Source: CAVVIO01 sp963748095 (GTDB taxonomy: Bacteria > Bacteroidota > Bacteroidia > Bacteroidales > UBA10428). Taken from it: DNA of 64,000 bases. Made by a program: the position numbers and the translations under genes. The stretch lies in assembly GCA_963748095.1 (NCBI GenBank), contig CAVVIO010000009.1, positions 124,001 through 188,000 on the forward strand, written 5' to 3'. Below the pieces are notes generated by a model. The model searched no databases and was not told the origin of the DNA. It saw only the letters and a program-made list of their open reading frames with translations. This document shows positions 8,278 to 17,799 of this stretch, piece after piece (the first letter of the stretch is position 1; the number at the start of each line of letters is the position of its first letter).

Positions 8278-11200
8278 TTAGAAAGAGAAGTGTACTCCGA
8301 ACATGATGGTTCGTGGCGTTGGATACGAAGCATAGTTGTAACCGGGAGTGAATGTACCTCCGGCGAAGTCAACGTTGTATCCTTTGTATTTAGTCAATGT
8401 GGCCAAATTTTGACCCGATGCGTATATACGAAGGCCTTTAACATAACCGGTAAACCATCTGTCAGGGAAGTTATAGCCCAGTTCAACGTTGGCAATTTTC
8501 AGATAGGATGCATTCTGAATGAAACGCTGGCTGAACAAATCGTTGGTGATTGCACCTTCCGGTTTGTATGATACACGAGGCACATCGGTGTTTGTATTCA
8601 CCGGAAATCCGTTAATTGCTGCATCAGCTTCTGAATTATAAGCATTCAACAGATCAACGCTCTTGTTAAGTGGATCGTATGAGCTGTGCAATCTCATGTC
8701 AACAAAATCCACTGCTTTGAATTTTAAGGCTCCGTATGTCGATACGCTCAGGTCAAAACCTTTCCATTCAACACGTGCATTCATGCCGTAATTAATCTTT
8801 GGCAAACCACTACCCAGGTATGTTCGGTCATCGGCGTTAATTGTGCCGTCGTTGTTGATGTCGGCGTATTTAATGTCACCCACTTTTACATTTCCTCCGT
8901 TCTGAGTGACTAAATCACCATTTGCGTTGACATTGTTATCTATCTCTTGTTGCGACTGGAAGATACCTTCGGAAACGTAGCCATAGAATGACCCCACTTC
9001 ACGACCTACCTCTGTGCGGCAGATGCCATCGGTACGAGGTTGATTTAAAACACCCAACTTTGTTACCTTGTTATTGAGGGTAGATAAGTTTGCAGAAATA
9101 TCATACTTAACAGCATGTTGATGATTGTGATAGGCAAGCAGGAACTCAAGACCTGAGTTTTCCATCGTTGCAGCGTTCATCTCTACTGTTGTGTTGGTAA
9201 GACCTGCACTGGGTGGAACCGCTACATCAAAAAGAAGGTTTTCTGATGTTGATTTATACCAGTCGAAAGTAAATTCCAACATATTGCTAAACATACTGAG
9301 GTCGAGGCCAACATCCAGCGTTTTCTTCGTTTCCCATTGGATGTCTGTGTTTACAAAGTTTGATAATGACGAGCCTGTAACCTTATTATTTGCAAAGCTA
9401 TAGGTATAGTTACCTCTTGTCATAACATCCATGTACTGGTATTCGCTAGAGGCAGGTTTACCTGCAGGGCCTAAGGGGATTAGGTTCTCATTACCAAGTT
9501 CACCATAGCTGCCGCGAATCTTGAGCAGGTTGATAGTCGATTTGGATACAGGGAAGAAGTTTTCACGTTCGATACGCCAACCAGCTGATACAGATGGGAA
9601 CCAACCCCAACGGTTACTTTTAGCAAATCGACTTGAACCATCGCGACGAGCTGTTGCCGAAAGAAGGTATTTCTCATCGAAATTATAGTTGATACGACCG
9701 ATATATGATGCCAATACGTGTTCGGTTTCATAACTTGTTGCATCTCTATTCGCAGCGTCAGCGTTGTCTATATTCAAATAGTATGGTTCAGGCAGGTTAT
9801 TACCTTGGCCTGTGAGTAAATGATAGAGGTGGCGCTCGAATGTTTGACCAACAACAGCATTGATTTGGTTTCGTCCAAATTTACCTTCGTAGTTTAGATA
9901 ATTTTCTACAAGTGCATCGCCATAATGACGATTGCCCTCTGCCAGGTAACTATCCCCTCCTGCAAGGTAGTTTGTCGTACTCTGTATAAATGGAGGTATG
10001 AACGTAAAGTCCTTTGCATTGGTCATGTTGTACGACAAGTTAAGGTTGTAATTTAACTTGTGATTGCTGCTTTTGAGACCAACCATGCCTATGAGGTCAA
10101 CAATTGCCGAACCTGTAGCAAGGACGCGGTCAACAGTTGTGTTCCTATGTATTATACTATTTTCGAGCAGAACGTTCGTTACACGCAAGTCTCCGTGAAC
10201 GTCGTCATAGTAAGTACCAAAACCGTAAGAGTCGTAGTGGTATTGTGTTGCAGCCGGAAGTTTGTCGTCGAGAACCCAGGTAGATGGATCATAAGCCTTG
10301 ATGGTCGGAGGTAAAACCAGAACCGAAGCCATTACAGGAAATTGTTGACCATACAGACCCGCTACGTACTCGTTGGCGTTACTGAGAGCCATATTGTTCT
10401 GAAGGCTGTGACTATACACTATGTTAGTTTTGATTTTGATAAACTTAACATCCATCGTATTGTTGAGACGGACAGTAAAACGGTCGAAGTCAGGACCGGC
10501 ACCTACAATAGTTCCTTTCTGGCTAAAGTAATCGAGAGAGAGGTTGTATGTATTGTTTTCGCCTCCTCCTGACACGTTGATGTTGTGATCCTGACGAATA
10601 CCTGTTTTGTAGGCCTCCTTGAACCAATCTGTGTTAACTTTTGCTAAACCGTCTGCAAACAAATAATTCGGGCTGTTAGGATTATATCCTGAAGGAACTT
10701 CCTGGCCAAAGTTTTTGTATGCCATGGTGACGTATTGATCATATTGGTAAGCATCCATAACATCATACACTCCTTTCTGCACCTGGTCGAAACCATAATA
10801 GCCGTTGTAGTCTATCTTCATGGGTTGGTTCTTCTTACCTTGTTTTGTGGTGATGATAATCACGCCGTTGGCAGCACGCGAACCGTAGATTGCGGCAGCA
10901 GAAGCATCCTTAAGAATCTGAAGGGTTGCGATATCATTTGGCGAGAAGTCGCGAATTGATTGCGTTGGTACTCCATCGACAATGTAGAGAGGTGTGGAGC
11001 TACCGAACGTACTGATACCACGAATACGTACTATAGGGTCGGCTCCCGGTTGTCCGTCGGATGTAATTTGAACACCGGCTACTTTTCCTTCAAGCATTGT
11101 TGAGATGTTTGATTTTGATACTTTTTTCATCTCATCAGTGTTGACAACGGCAACTGCACCTGTGAGGTCAACCTTTTTCTGTGTACCGTAACCTATTACT

Positions 11201-11557
11201 ACCACCTGGTCGAGTGTTTTTATATCCGGAATCATTGAGATACTGCCGAGTTCCGTTTTTCCTCCAACAGGTTACTTCAATACTTGTGTATCCTACAAAA
11301 GATATTGCCAACGTAGCATCTGAAGGAACAGTAAGAGAGAAATTACCATCAAGATCGGAAGTGGCACCATTGGTTGTACCTTTTTGTAGTATGGTCGCTC
11401 CTGGAAGCGGGTTTCCGTTTTCGTCAACGATTTTACCTTTTACTGTTATGTTGCCTGGTTGAGTCATTGACATCTGGTCGGCGTTGCCGTTGTCTTCTGC
11501 GTATGTTGCCGGTGTGAGCGCCAGCAATCCCAACAAGATTAAATATATATATTTCAT
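8278..11557 (-). pseudogene. SusC-type TonB-dependent outer membrane transporter, frameshifted near 11272
   Basis: About 1092 residues once joined. The first frame (ATG at 11557) gives the signal peptide MKYIYLILLGLLALTPATYA and the carboxypeptidase-regulatory-like domain (VKGKIVDENGNPLPGATI, SFVGYTSIEV). The second frame resumes with PVGGKTELGSISMIPDIKTL, then the plug (QVVVIGYGTQKKVDLTGAV, YGSRAANGVIIITTKQG) and the 22-strand barrel ending PRTIMFGVHFSF. Removing one T of the pair at 11272-11273 restores a continuous frame, so it is a one-base insertion. Without correction the second part lacks a signal peptide and could not reach the outer membrane. It lies between the surface lipoprotein (26 bases upstream) and susD (23 bases downstream). 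The family assignment is certain; whether the break is biological is not. Confidence 0.88.
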
Positions 11558-11583
11558 AGTTTAAATATTTTTTATCTTAGTAA

Positions 11584-13296
11584 TTATTGAACAAATACGA
11601 GATAGGACTCCTCTGTTACGAGTGCGCAACTCAAATCAGCACTGTCTATCGTAATACCTGCATACTTTTGGAAATGCGTTTCGCCGTTGGCATAAGTAAC
11701 ATTGTACAGTACATCAGCAGTATTGTCACCATTGTTTGTAACTGTGATGACTACCCTGGAGCCATTTATACTTGATGTGAAGACATCCCAATTCCAGTCA
11801 GATGTGAGGGTGGCTGTGCCATAACCGTCGCCCCATCCGTAGCTGTCCATGCGAACTACAGCATATTCTGTAGATGTAGGTAAGGCTGAAGCTTTGCGAA
11901 GAATTGCACAAGGGCTGTGCCAGTTTGCAAGATTGTCGGAGTAGCAGTACATTGTAAATGTTTTACTCGAACCTGATGCGACTGTATAGTCAGTAGAAAA
12001 TTCCGTCCACCAGGCGGTTGAGAAGTCATTAGCACCTACCTGGCCTACACCCTGTACAAGAGTAAGTGGTACAGTTGTAGTTACGGTATCTGTTGCACCA
12101 ATATAAGAAATGACAGCGTTCTGAGAACCATCGGCAGCCGGAATCTTGCTAAACTGAAGAGATCTGTTTGATAAGATACCTGTTGAAGCGTCGGAATAGG
12201 TAGCCGTTACGACAATACCTGTAGTGTCGAATATGATAGAGTCGCTGCTGAAGTAATAGTATGTGGAGATGTCCGGCATAGTAGTAACCGCCAGGCTCGA
12301 AACAGGGTTAGTTACTTCCAGAGTGTATAAGGTTGATACAGCTTTGGCGTAATTACCCTGCTTGGTCTTGCTATAGGATACAATTACTGTCTTTTTTCCG
12401 AGTGTAGAAATATCAGGAATAACGCTGAATGATAAATCTGCAGAATCAACCTGCGCGGAAGATCCGTCCTCAAAAGTAACAGTAGCTTTTGCATTCCCCC
12501 AGAAATTGCTGTCGCCTAATTCAATAGCAGTAGGAGCCCCTTCAATAGTAATTGAAGCCGGATTGACGTCTGCTACTTCTGTTACTTTAGAAGGAATAAG
12601 GTATGCCTTTTTCATCAGGAAATGGCTGCCATCGCAAACTAAGAAAGCCACGATATCCTCAGTGGCAGAAACCGGTTGTTGATAGGTTTCGGTTAGCGTT
12701 GTACCATTTGTTCCAACCATAGTGGCTGTTACAAATACATTGCCGGTAACAGAGTGGTCAATATCCATAGAAACCGTGGCACCATCCATGGTCGCACGGA
12801 AGTCGTCCCAAACATAGTTTTGGGTGATCATGTTCAAGGCAAAATCACTGTTACCCCAGCCGTAGGCATCCGATCGGAGGGTAAAATATCCTATTTTACC
12901 ATTGTTGGGGTCGTAATCGGCACTATTCGCTTTTGCAACATCCACAGCAAGATTCCAGTTGTTCCAGTTATTCGCTTCGGAACCGTAGTTGATAAAGTCC
13001 AGATGCAAAAGCTTGTTTGCAGGAATGGTGAAGAAATCAGAATGCGCACCATTCCATGGGGAATCACTGTTCCAACCGGAACTGTTATCTTCATTCCCGA
13101 CTATCGGTGTAGCGATGGTGATGTAAGTAGTGTCACCTGTGTTTGGTTTGGCAGCTTCAATTGAGTCGATCTTGTTCTGCAGGTCAGCGGGCGCATCAAC
13201 TGAATAAAGTTCCACTTTCGTGCACCCAACTAAGCCAAATGCAGCTAAAACTGCTGCGCCTATAGCGCACCTCAATAATAGTTTAGTTGTTTTCAT
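11584..13296 (-). CDS. Surface glycan-binding-type lipoprotein with duplicated beta-sandwich module and Ig-like domains
   Basis: Lipoprotein of 570 residues from the ATG at 13296 (lipobox AAFGLVGC, Cys25); an in-frame ATG at 13320 would add eight residues. The mature protein carries two related modules near its ends: residues about 65-235 (FTLRSDAYGWGNSDFAL, VWDDFRATMDGATVSMDI) and about 415-570 (AVVRMDSYGWGDGYGTATL, NWDVFTSSINGSRVVITV). Between them sit two bacterial Ig-like domains (KATVTFEDGSSAQVDSADLS; GIVVTATYSDASTGILSNRS). Position ahead of susC-susD and domain type suggest a surface glycan-binding protein analogous to SusE/F, but no named family was recognised. First intact gene of the minus-strand operon. 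Confidence 0.75.
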   Translation of the reverse strand: MKTTKLLLRCAIGAAVLAAFGLVGCTKVELYSVDAPADLQNKIDSIEAAKPNTGDTTYITIATPIVGNEDNSSGWNSDSPWNGAHSDFFTIPANKLLHLDFINYGSEANNWNNWNLAVDVAKANSADYDPNNGKIGYFTLRSDAYGWGNSDFALNMITQNYVWDDFRATMDGATVSMDIDHSVTGNVFVTATMVGTNGTTLTETYQQPVSATEDIVAFLVCDGSHFLMKKAYLIPSKVTEVADVNPASITIEGAPTAIELGDSNFWGNAKATVTFEDGSSAQVDSADLSFSVIPDISTLGKKTVIVSYSKTKQGNYAKAVSTLYTLEVTNPVSSLAVTTMPDISTYYYFSSDSIIFDTTGIVVTATYSDASTGILSNRSLQFSKIPAADGSQNAVISYIGATDTVTTTVPLTLVQGVGQVGANDFSTAWWTEFSTDYTVASGSSKTFTMYCYSDNLANWHSPCAILRKASALPTSTEYAVVRMDSYGWGDGYGTATLTSDWNWDVFTSSINGSRVVITVTNNGDNTADVLYNVTYANGETHFQKYAGITIDSADLSCALVTEESYLVFVQ

Positions 13297-13354
13297 AAAT
13301 TTAAATTTGATTAATTTCATTCTTTTTTATAATTATATCCGGGTAGTTAGTCTT

Positions 13355-13649
13355 TTAACCAATACTCTGATTTAGTTTCCTGATTTGGGCAGTTGTCTTG
13401 TTTTCAACGTCATCTGACAGTTCGTCTGTACTGCCTTTCCCATTTGCATGGATGAGATGATGTAGTTACTGTTCCATCATTTGCGATGGTTCGGTCAGCA
13501 CCATTCAAATATGCCAAATCAATAGTTTTCATTCACAGCGGTCCATTTTTGGAATCGTTGCCGATCTGCGGATCATATTTGTTCCGTACGACATACGATG
13601 CGAAGCCGGGAAATAGCCCTGATAATGACAATAGCGAAGATTTTCTCAT
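13355..13649 (-). pseudogene. Decayed coding remnant at the promoter end of the second arabinan locus
   Basis: Three short frames on the minus strand read like pieces of one protein broken by at least two indels. The first starts MRKSSLLSLSGLFPGFASY at 13649 and stops after about 38 codons. The second reads DLAYLNGADRTIANDGTVTT. The third reads HANGKGSTDELSDDVENK and continues to a stop at 13355. Each has a plausible amino-acid mix for a secreted protein. The family was not recognised. It sits directly upstream of the surface lipoprotein gene, so it may have been the first gene of this operon. Confidence 0.4.
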
Positions 13650-13800
13650 TTTAAAGTAGAATTAGATTGACTTATTCTAATTAATGAATGAAATAAAGTT
13701 CTAGTGAAGTTAGCTCGTACTATCAGGCATTGATGATGTTTTGCCCCTTTTTATTTTCGTTTTTGTCTTGTTTCTTTTTTTCGAAAATTTGATGTTTTCC

Positions 13801-13843
13801 ATAGTAGTAGTCATTTTTAGTTTATAGTAGTAGTTAATTTTAG
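13801..13843. repeat. Two 20-base direct repeats, 23-base period, upstream of the second arabinan locus
   Basis: ATAGTAGTAGTCATTTTTAG (13801-13820) and ATAGTAGTAGTTAATTTTAG (13824-13843) differ at two positions. The 23-base period puts both copies on nearly the same helix face, as for a dimeric or tandem-binding regulator. They lie about 500 bases upstream of the minus-strand lipoprotein and 150 upstream of the decayed ORF. The surrounding AT-rich gap (13650-14100) shows no other clear structure. Confidence 0.5.
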
Positions 13844-14104
13844 CTAAAAGTCGCTATAAAATTAATTTTAACGATTCTTAACATAGTGGACTGATGGATA
13901 TTTTAGGTGGACAAATTGATAAAAGTGTAAAAACAGCACCTAACCTGTATTGCAGTTATCCTCTTCTGGAATGTTGAAATTTGGCCAAAAACACACTTTT
14001 TTTTGGGTGTTTTCCTCTGTTTGAACAAACTTTCAAATAAGCCAAAAACTACAAATTAGCACTGAGTGGGTTGGCAATATTACTCACCCAATTATTTATT
14101 TTCA

Positions 14105-14315
14105 AAGGTGTTCGTGAGCTCCATTGACTTCGTCGAACCGTAAACGGTTTCGGTCGGTTGCATTCTTTGGCGAAGCCTGCCTTGTCGGCAGACAGGCTTT
14201 GGATTTGGAGTGGACTTCCCGAAGAGTCTGGACAAGCTGTGTGGCTTTGCCAACCCGCCTGCCGGACGTGCAGGTATGTGCGATGTGGGTTGGAGTTTCA
14301 TTTGTCTTTTAGCGG
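14105..14315. repeat. GC-rich palindromic element of unknown type
   Basis: About 200 bases clearly richer in G+C than the AT-rich flanks, with nested inverted repeats: AAGCCTG/CAGGCTT enclosing CTGCC-TTGTC-GGCAG, ACCG/CGGT near 14140, and CCTGC-CGGACGT-GCAGG near 14268. Short frames cross it in several phases but none looks like protein. It resembles REP-type intergenic repeat clusters or the trace of a small mobile element. Confidence 0.45.
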
Positions 14316-14339
14316 AGGGAAGAGAAAAAACAAAATAAA

Positions 14340-14483
14340 TTACCTTCGGTGAGCCTGATGAACCAGATCATCCAATTTTCTTTGATAATATTGCCTGAGA
14401 TACTTAAAAAATACTTTATTGACAAATTTCTTACTATTGGATAATTGTCCGATCTTTTCCAGGTAATCCAAATCAATTTTCAT
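14340..14483 (-). CDS. Small basic protein of 47 residues, directly after the EamA transporter gene
   Basis: An ATG at 14483 opens a frame of 47 codons on the minus strand (MKIDLDYLEKIGQLSNSKKF, then VNKVFFKYLRQYYQRKLDD and a His/Arg-rich end). It begins only four bases after the stop of the EamA gene on the same strand, suggesting translational coupling. The sequence is highly charged, predicted helical, with no signal peptide or membrane segment. No family was recognised. The coding call rests on position and composition only. Confidence 0.45.
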   Translation of the reverse strand: MKIDLDYLEKIGQLSNSKKFVNKVFFKYLRQYYQRKLDDLVHQAHRR

Positions 14484-14487
14484 AACA

Positions 14488-15387
14488 TTATTGCGATATT
14501 TTCCTGGTTTTCAATCGATTTATTTGAGAGAGCAACAAACCGAAAATAACGATTGTAATGCCCAGAATTTTTAAACCTCCCATATCCTCTTTTAAAACAA
14601 TGAAAGCAAATACCGCAGTAAATACCGGTATTGAATTTGTAAAAACTGCTGATTTAGATATTCCCAGTTGTTTAATACTGATAGTAAATAACAAAAATGC
14701 TATGGTTGATGCAAATACAGCCAGTTTCATAAGCGGGTAAAACATATTCATGGAAAATTTCAACGCAACCAGGTCCTGCCATTCCCATGCCACAATAAAA
14801 GGAATGAAGAACAGAGTCCCAATGGCATTCTGATAGGTAACGATGGTAAATGGATTGTATTTCCCAGACATTTTTTTTACTACTACCGAATACCCAACCC
14901 CGGCAAATACAGCAAGAAACATCAATAAAACGCCGGTAACAGAGTTGCCGGTTCCCGGGTTATCATTATACATTACCAAAAGAACACCTATTATAGATAG
15001 TAGTATGCCCGCATAATTTTTCAAGGTTAATTTTTCGCGGTAAAAATAATACCCGGTTATGGGTGTAAACAAGGGAATAGTAGCAATAATAACCGAAGCA
15101 AGCGTAGACGAGATCACCTTTATACCTAGACTTTCACCAAGGAAATAAAGAAAAGGCTGAAAAAGAGATAACAGCAACAACCATGTAATATCCGCTTTTT
15201 CGATCCGCTGAAGTTTTCGGGTAGCAATGGAAAAGACTGCCAGTAGCAGGGTAGATATAATCAAACGAAATTCAATAGTTGTAATCGGATCGACATATAC
15301 ATACACCTCTTTGTACCAAATGTAACTCAATCCCCAAAACAACATAGCTATTACAGTCCCGGCATAAACCCAGAAAAGATTTCTCAT
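14488..15387 (-). CDS. EamA/DMT-superfamily transporter
   Basis: Inner-membrane protein of 299 residues with about ten hydrophobic segments arranged as two EamA repeats. The first starts MLFWGLSYIWYKEVYVYVDP and runs to IPLFTPITGYYFYREKLTLKNYAGILLSIIGVLLV; the second runs to SIPVFTAVFAFIVLKEDMGGLKILGITIVIFGLLL. Both repeats show the usual proline-containing motif before the last two helices. Members export or import amino acids, nucleosides or other metabolites; the substrate cannot be told from sequence. It reads away from the sigma factor gene, with a shared 300-base intergenic region. Confidence 0.9.
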   Translation of the reverse strand: MRNLFWVYAGTVIAMLFWGLSYIWYKEVYVYVDPITTIEFRLIISTLLLAVFSIATRKLQRIEKADITWLLLLSLFQPFLYFLGESLGIKVISSTLASVIIATIPLFTPITGYYFYREKLTLKNYAGILLSIIGVLLVMYNDNPGTGNSVTGVLLMFLAVFAGVGYSVVVKKMSGKYNPFTIVTYQNAIGTLFFIPFIVAWEWQDLVALKFSMNMFYPLMKLAVFASTIAFLLFTISIKQLGISKSAVFTNSIPVFTAVFAFIVLKEDMGGLKILGITIVIFGLLLSQINRLKTRKISQ

Positions 15388-15619
15388 AATATATCCTTAA
15401 ATCGATGCAAGATGCAAAATAAATGATTTCTGTAATCGTTTTAACAGAACAATTTTCATTGGAGACTTGTTATTAACAACACAATCTGGTTTCACCAGAA
15501 TATTGGCTATATTTCATGTTGTATATAAAACTTTTTGTGTCAGAATTTTGAAATAGTTTAAAAAATGCGTAATTTATTTTTTGTTCAAAAGTGTGCTATC
15601 ATTTAATATTTTTTAACAC

Positions 15620-15627
15620 TACTTTTG
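15620..15627 (+). promoter_or_regulatory. Candidate -7 element (TACTTTTG) for the sigma factor gene
   Basis: TACTTTTG matches TAnnTTTG 67 bases before the sigma factor ATG. The nearest upstream TTTG (15580-15583) is 36 bases away, too far for the usual 19-21 spacing. The rest of the 306-base divergent region (15388-15693) is AT-rich with no other feature seen. Confidence 0.4.
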
Positions 15628-15693
15628 CAACAATTTTATAGGATTATGTGTTAATTTATTGAAAATTTTACAGGTAAAATAAATGGAGGTAAA

Positions 15694-16554
15694 ATGAGGC
15701 AGTTAAAAATTACAAAATCAATCACTAACAGAAATAGTGATTCATTGGAAAAATACCTGCATGATATTGGAAAAGAAGAGCTGATAACACCCGAGGAAGA
15801 AGTGGAGTTAGCAAGAAGGATTAAGCAGGGTGATCAGGAAGCATTGGAGAAATTGACAAAAGCTAATTTAAGATTTGTTGTTTCAGTAGCAAAACAGTAT
15901 CAGCATCAGGGCTTAAGCCTGCCCGATTTAATTAATGAAGGGAATCTCGGATTAATAAAGGCTGCTAAAAAGTTTGATGAGACGAAAGGATTTAAGTTCA
16001 TATCTTATGCCGTTTGGTGGATCAGACAATGCATATTACAGGCGCTTGCCGAACAATCGCGTATTGTTAGACTGCCTCTGAATAAAATTGGTGCATTGAA
16101 TAAAATAAACCGGACTTTCTCACAGCTTGAACAGGAACACGAACGTGAACCATCACCTGACGAGGTAGCTGAAGTGTTGGAATTACCCGAAGATAAAGTA
16201 GCAAGTACACTGGAACTTTCGGGACGCCATCTTTCGGTAGACGCACCTTTTCAGGAAGGAGAAGACAACAGTCTGCTTGATGTGCTGCACAACCCGGATA
16301 ATCCAAATACTGATGAAAAGCTGATCAATGAATCGCTGAGTATGGAAATCGAACGTACGTTGAATACGCTTCCCGAAAAAGAAAGTAATGTAATCCGTTC
16401 CTTTTATGGTATCGGAAGAAAACAGATGTCGCTGGAAGAAATTGGCGATTCTATTGGCATTTCACGTGAACGTACCCGTCAGATCAAAGAAAAAGCAATC
16501 AAGCATCTTCGGCAACGTTCAAAAAATAAGTTATTAAAAACATATTTAGGTTAA
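15694..16554 (+). CDS. rpoD: Primary RNA polymerase sigma factor (sigma-70 group, Bacteroidota type)
   Basis: Housekeeping sigma factor of 286 residues, short because it lacks most of region 1, as in the Bacteroides primary sigma. Regions in order: 1.2 (DSLEKYLHDIGKEELITPEE), 2.1-2.2 (ANLRFVVSVAKQYQHQGLSL, DLINEGNLGLIKAAKKFD), 2.3-2.4 (FKFISYAVWWIRQCILQALA), region 3 (EHEREPSPDEVAEVLELPED) and 4.2 (LEEIGDSIGISRERTRQIKE). The ATG is preceded by GGAGGT, one of the few Shine-Dalgarno-like sequences in the window. A strong terminator follows, so the gene is monocistronic. Confidence 0.95.
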   Translation: MRQLKITKSITNRNSDSLEKYLHDIGKEELITPEEEVELARRIKQGDQEALEKLTKANLRFVVSVAKQYQHQGLSLPDLINEGNLGLIKAAKKFDETKGFKFISYAVWWIRQCILQALAEQSRIVRLPLNKIGALNKINRTFSQLEQEHEREPSPDEVAEVLELPEDKVASTLELSGRHLSVDAPFQEGEDNSLLDVLHNPDNPNTDEKLINESLSMEIERTLNTLPEKESNVIRSFYGIGRKQMSLEEIGDSIGISRERTRQIKEKAIKHLRQRSKNKLLKTYLG

Positions 16555-16580
16555 TTTTACAAGCTTTTTTCATGACTGAA

Positions 16581-16606
16581 AACCAGCTATTTATAGCTGG
16601 TTTTTT
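16581..16606 (+). terminator. Rho-independent terminator of the sigma factor gene
   Basis: AACCAGCTA pairs with TAGCTGGTT across a four-base loop and runs into TTTTTT. Confidence 0.9.
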
Positions 16607-16727
16607 ATTTTATTAAATTTTTATTTGACTAGCTGTTAAACCTTTTCTCATCAATGGCATCTAAGAAATCATATTTGAAAACAACAATACATTGATAAAA
16701 AATTATTCACGTTAAAAACAGCTAGTT

Positions 16728-17618
16728 ATGAAAACAAGAAAATTTTTGCCGATTTTAATAACAGGATTTGTTATTGCTCTATTATTTTCATCATGTAATA
16801 AAAAGGACGATAGTAATCTATCAACATCCATTACGGATGATGAAATATCGATGGCCGAGGATAACGCCATGGCCGATGCCATTTTCGAAGAAACGGACAA
16901 TACCGTTGAATCCACTGTTTCACAGCTGGATCTTACTGGTTATTCGGTAGCAACGCTCAAATCAACCAATGATGCACCATGCAGGGTAGTAACCGTTGAT
17001 TTGCCAGACTCCACGATGTTTCCAAAAGTTATAACCATAGATTATGGAGATGGTTGTACCTATGTGTTTAATAACGATACGATCGTGAAAAAAGGACAAA
17101 TTGTAATCACAGTCACTGGCCGCTATTTTACAACTGGTTCTACCAGAACAATTGAATTTGTTAACTTTTATGTAAATGACATTAAAATAGAAGGTACCCG
17201 TACCATCACCAACCTGGGACTAAACGATGCCGGAAATTATGAATTCAGCCTTCAACTGGCAGGCGGTAAGATAATCGTGAACGACACACTGCAGTTTACC
17301 AGAGAATCACAGCGTAAGAGGGAACTTATACTTGGAAATATTTTCGATATCTCCGACAATGAATTGTACATAACAGGTGAAACTCACGGAGTGAATTTCC
17401 AAGGGGAACAATATGTCAGGAATATTGTTGAACCACTTCATATGACTTCCTGTCTGTTCGTAGTCAGCGGGAAAATCGAATCGCAAGTAGGAGACCAAAC
17501 TCCGGTTACACTTGACTATGGCGACGGAACCTGCGACAATGTTGCCACATTGTCAAGGGATGGAAACACCAGACAAATCACACTGCGTTTCAGACACAGG
17601 ATCAAAAAAGGATTCTAA
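16728..17618 (+). CDS. Lipoprotein of unknown function with two DYGDG-containing repeats
   Basis: Predicted outer-membrane lipoprotein (296 aa): MKTRKFLPILITGFVIALLF followed by a lipobox Cys23 and KKDD. An acidic stretch (residues about 34-60) follows. Two beta-rich halves share a motif: VITIDYGDGCTYVFNNDTIV with QIVITVTGRY near residue 105, and VTLDYGDGTCDNVATLSRDG with QITLRFRHR near residue 265. Both DYGDG copies are next to a cysteine. The type occurs in Bacteroidota as uncharacterised lipoproteins; no function can be assigned. Flanked by a terminator on each side, so it is expressed alone. Confidence 0.75.
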   Translation: MKTRKFLPILITGFVIALLFSSCNKKDDSNLSTSITDDEISMAEDNAMADAIFEETDNTVESTVSQLDLTGYSVATLKSTNDAPCRVVTVDLPDSTMFPKVITIDYGDGCTYVFNNDTIVKKGQIVITVTGRYFTTGSTRTIEFVNFYVNDIKIEGTRTITNLGLNDAGNYEFSLQLAGGKIIVNDTLQFTRESQRKRELILGNIFDISDNELYITGETHGVNFQGEQYVRNIVEPLHMTSCLFVVSGKIESQVGDQTPVTLDYGDGTCDNVATLSRDGNTRQITLRFRHRIKKGF

Positions 17619-17639
17619 GCCGATTTAAACTATAGAAGC

Positions 17640-17676
17640 AAAAAGGGTAACTGTAAGAAAAACGGTTACCCTTTTT
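17640..17676 (+). terminator. Bidirectional terminator between the lipoprotein gene and trpA
   Basis: AAAAAGGGTAAC (17640-17651) pairs with GTTACCCTTTTT (17665-17676); a T-run follows on the plus strand and the A-rich left arm provides one on the minus strand. It can serve both convergent genes. Confidence 0.85.
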
Positions 17677-17799
17677 TTATTCAGGCAATCAAGCAGAAGA
17701 TTATGAGACTATAGGAATTTACAATATATTTTAATTCCGATTTGGCATTGTCTACTAAAAATATTCAGGCCTCAACACCTAAAAATCAAATCACTGATA

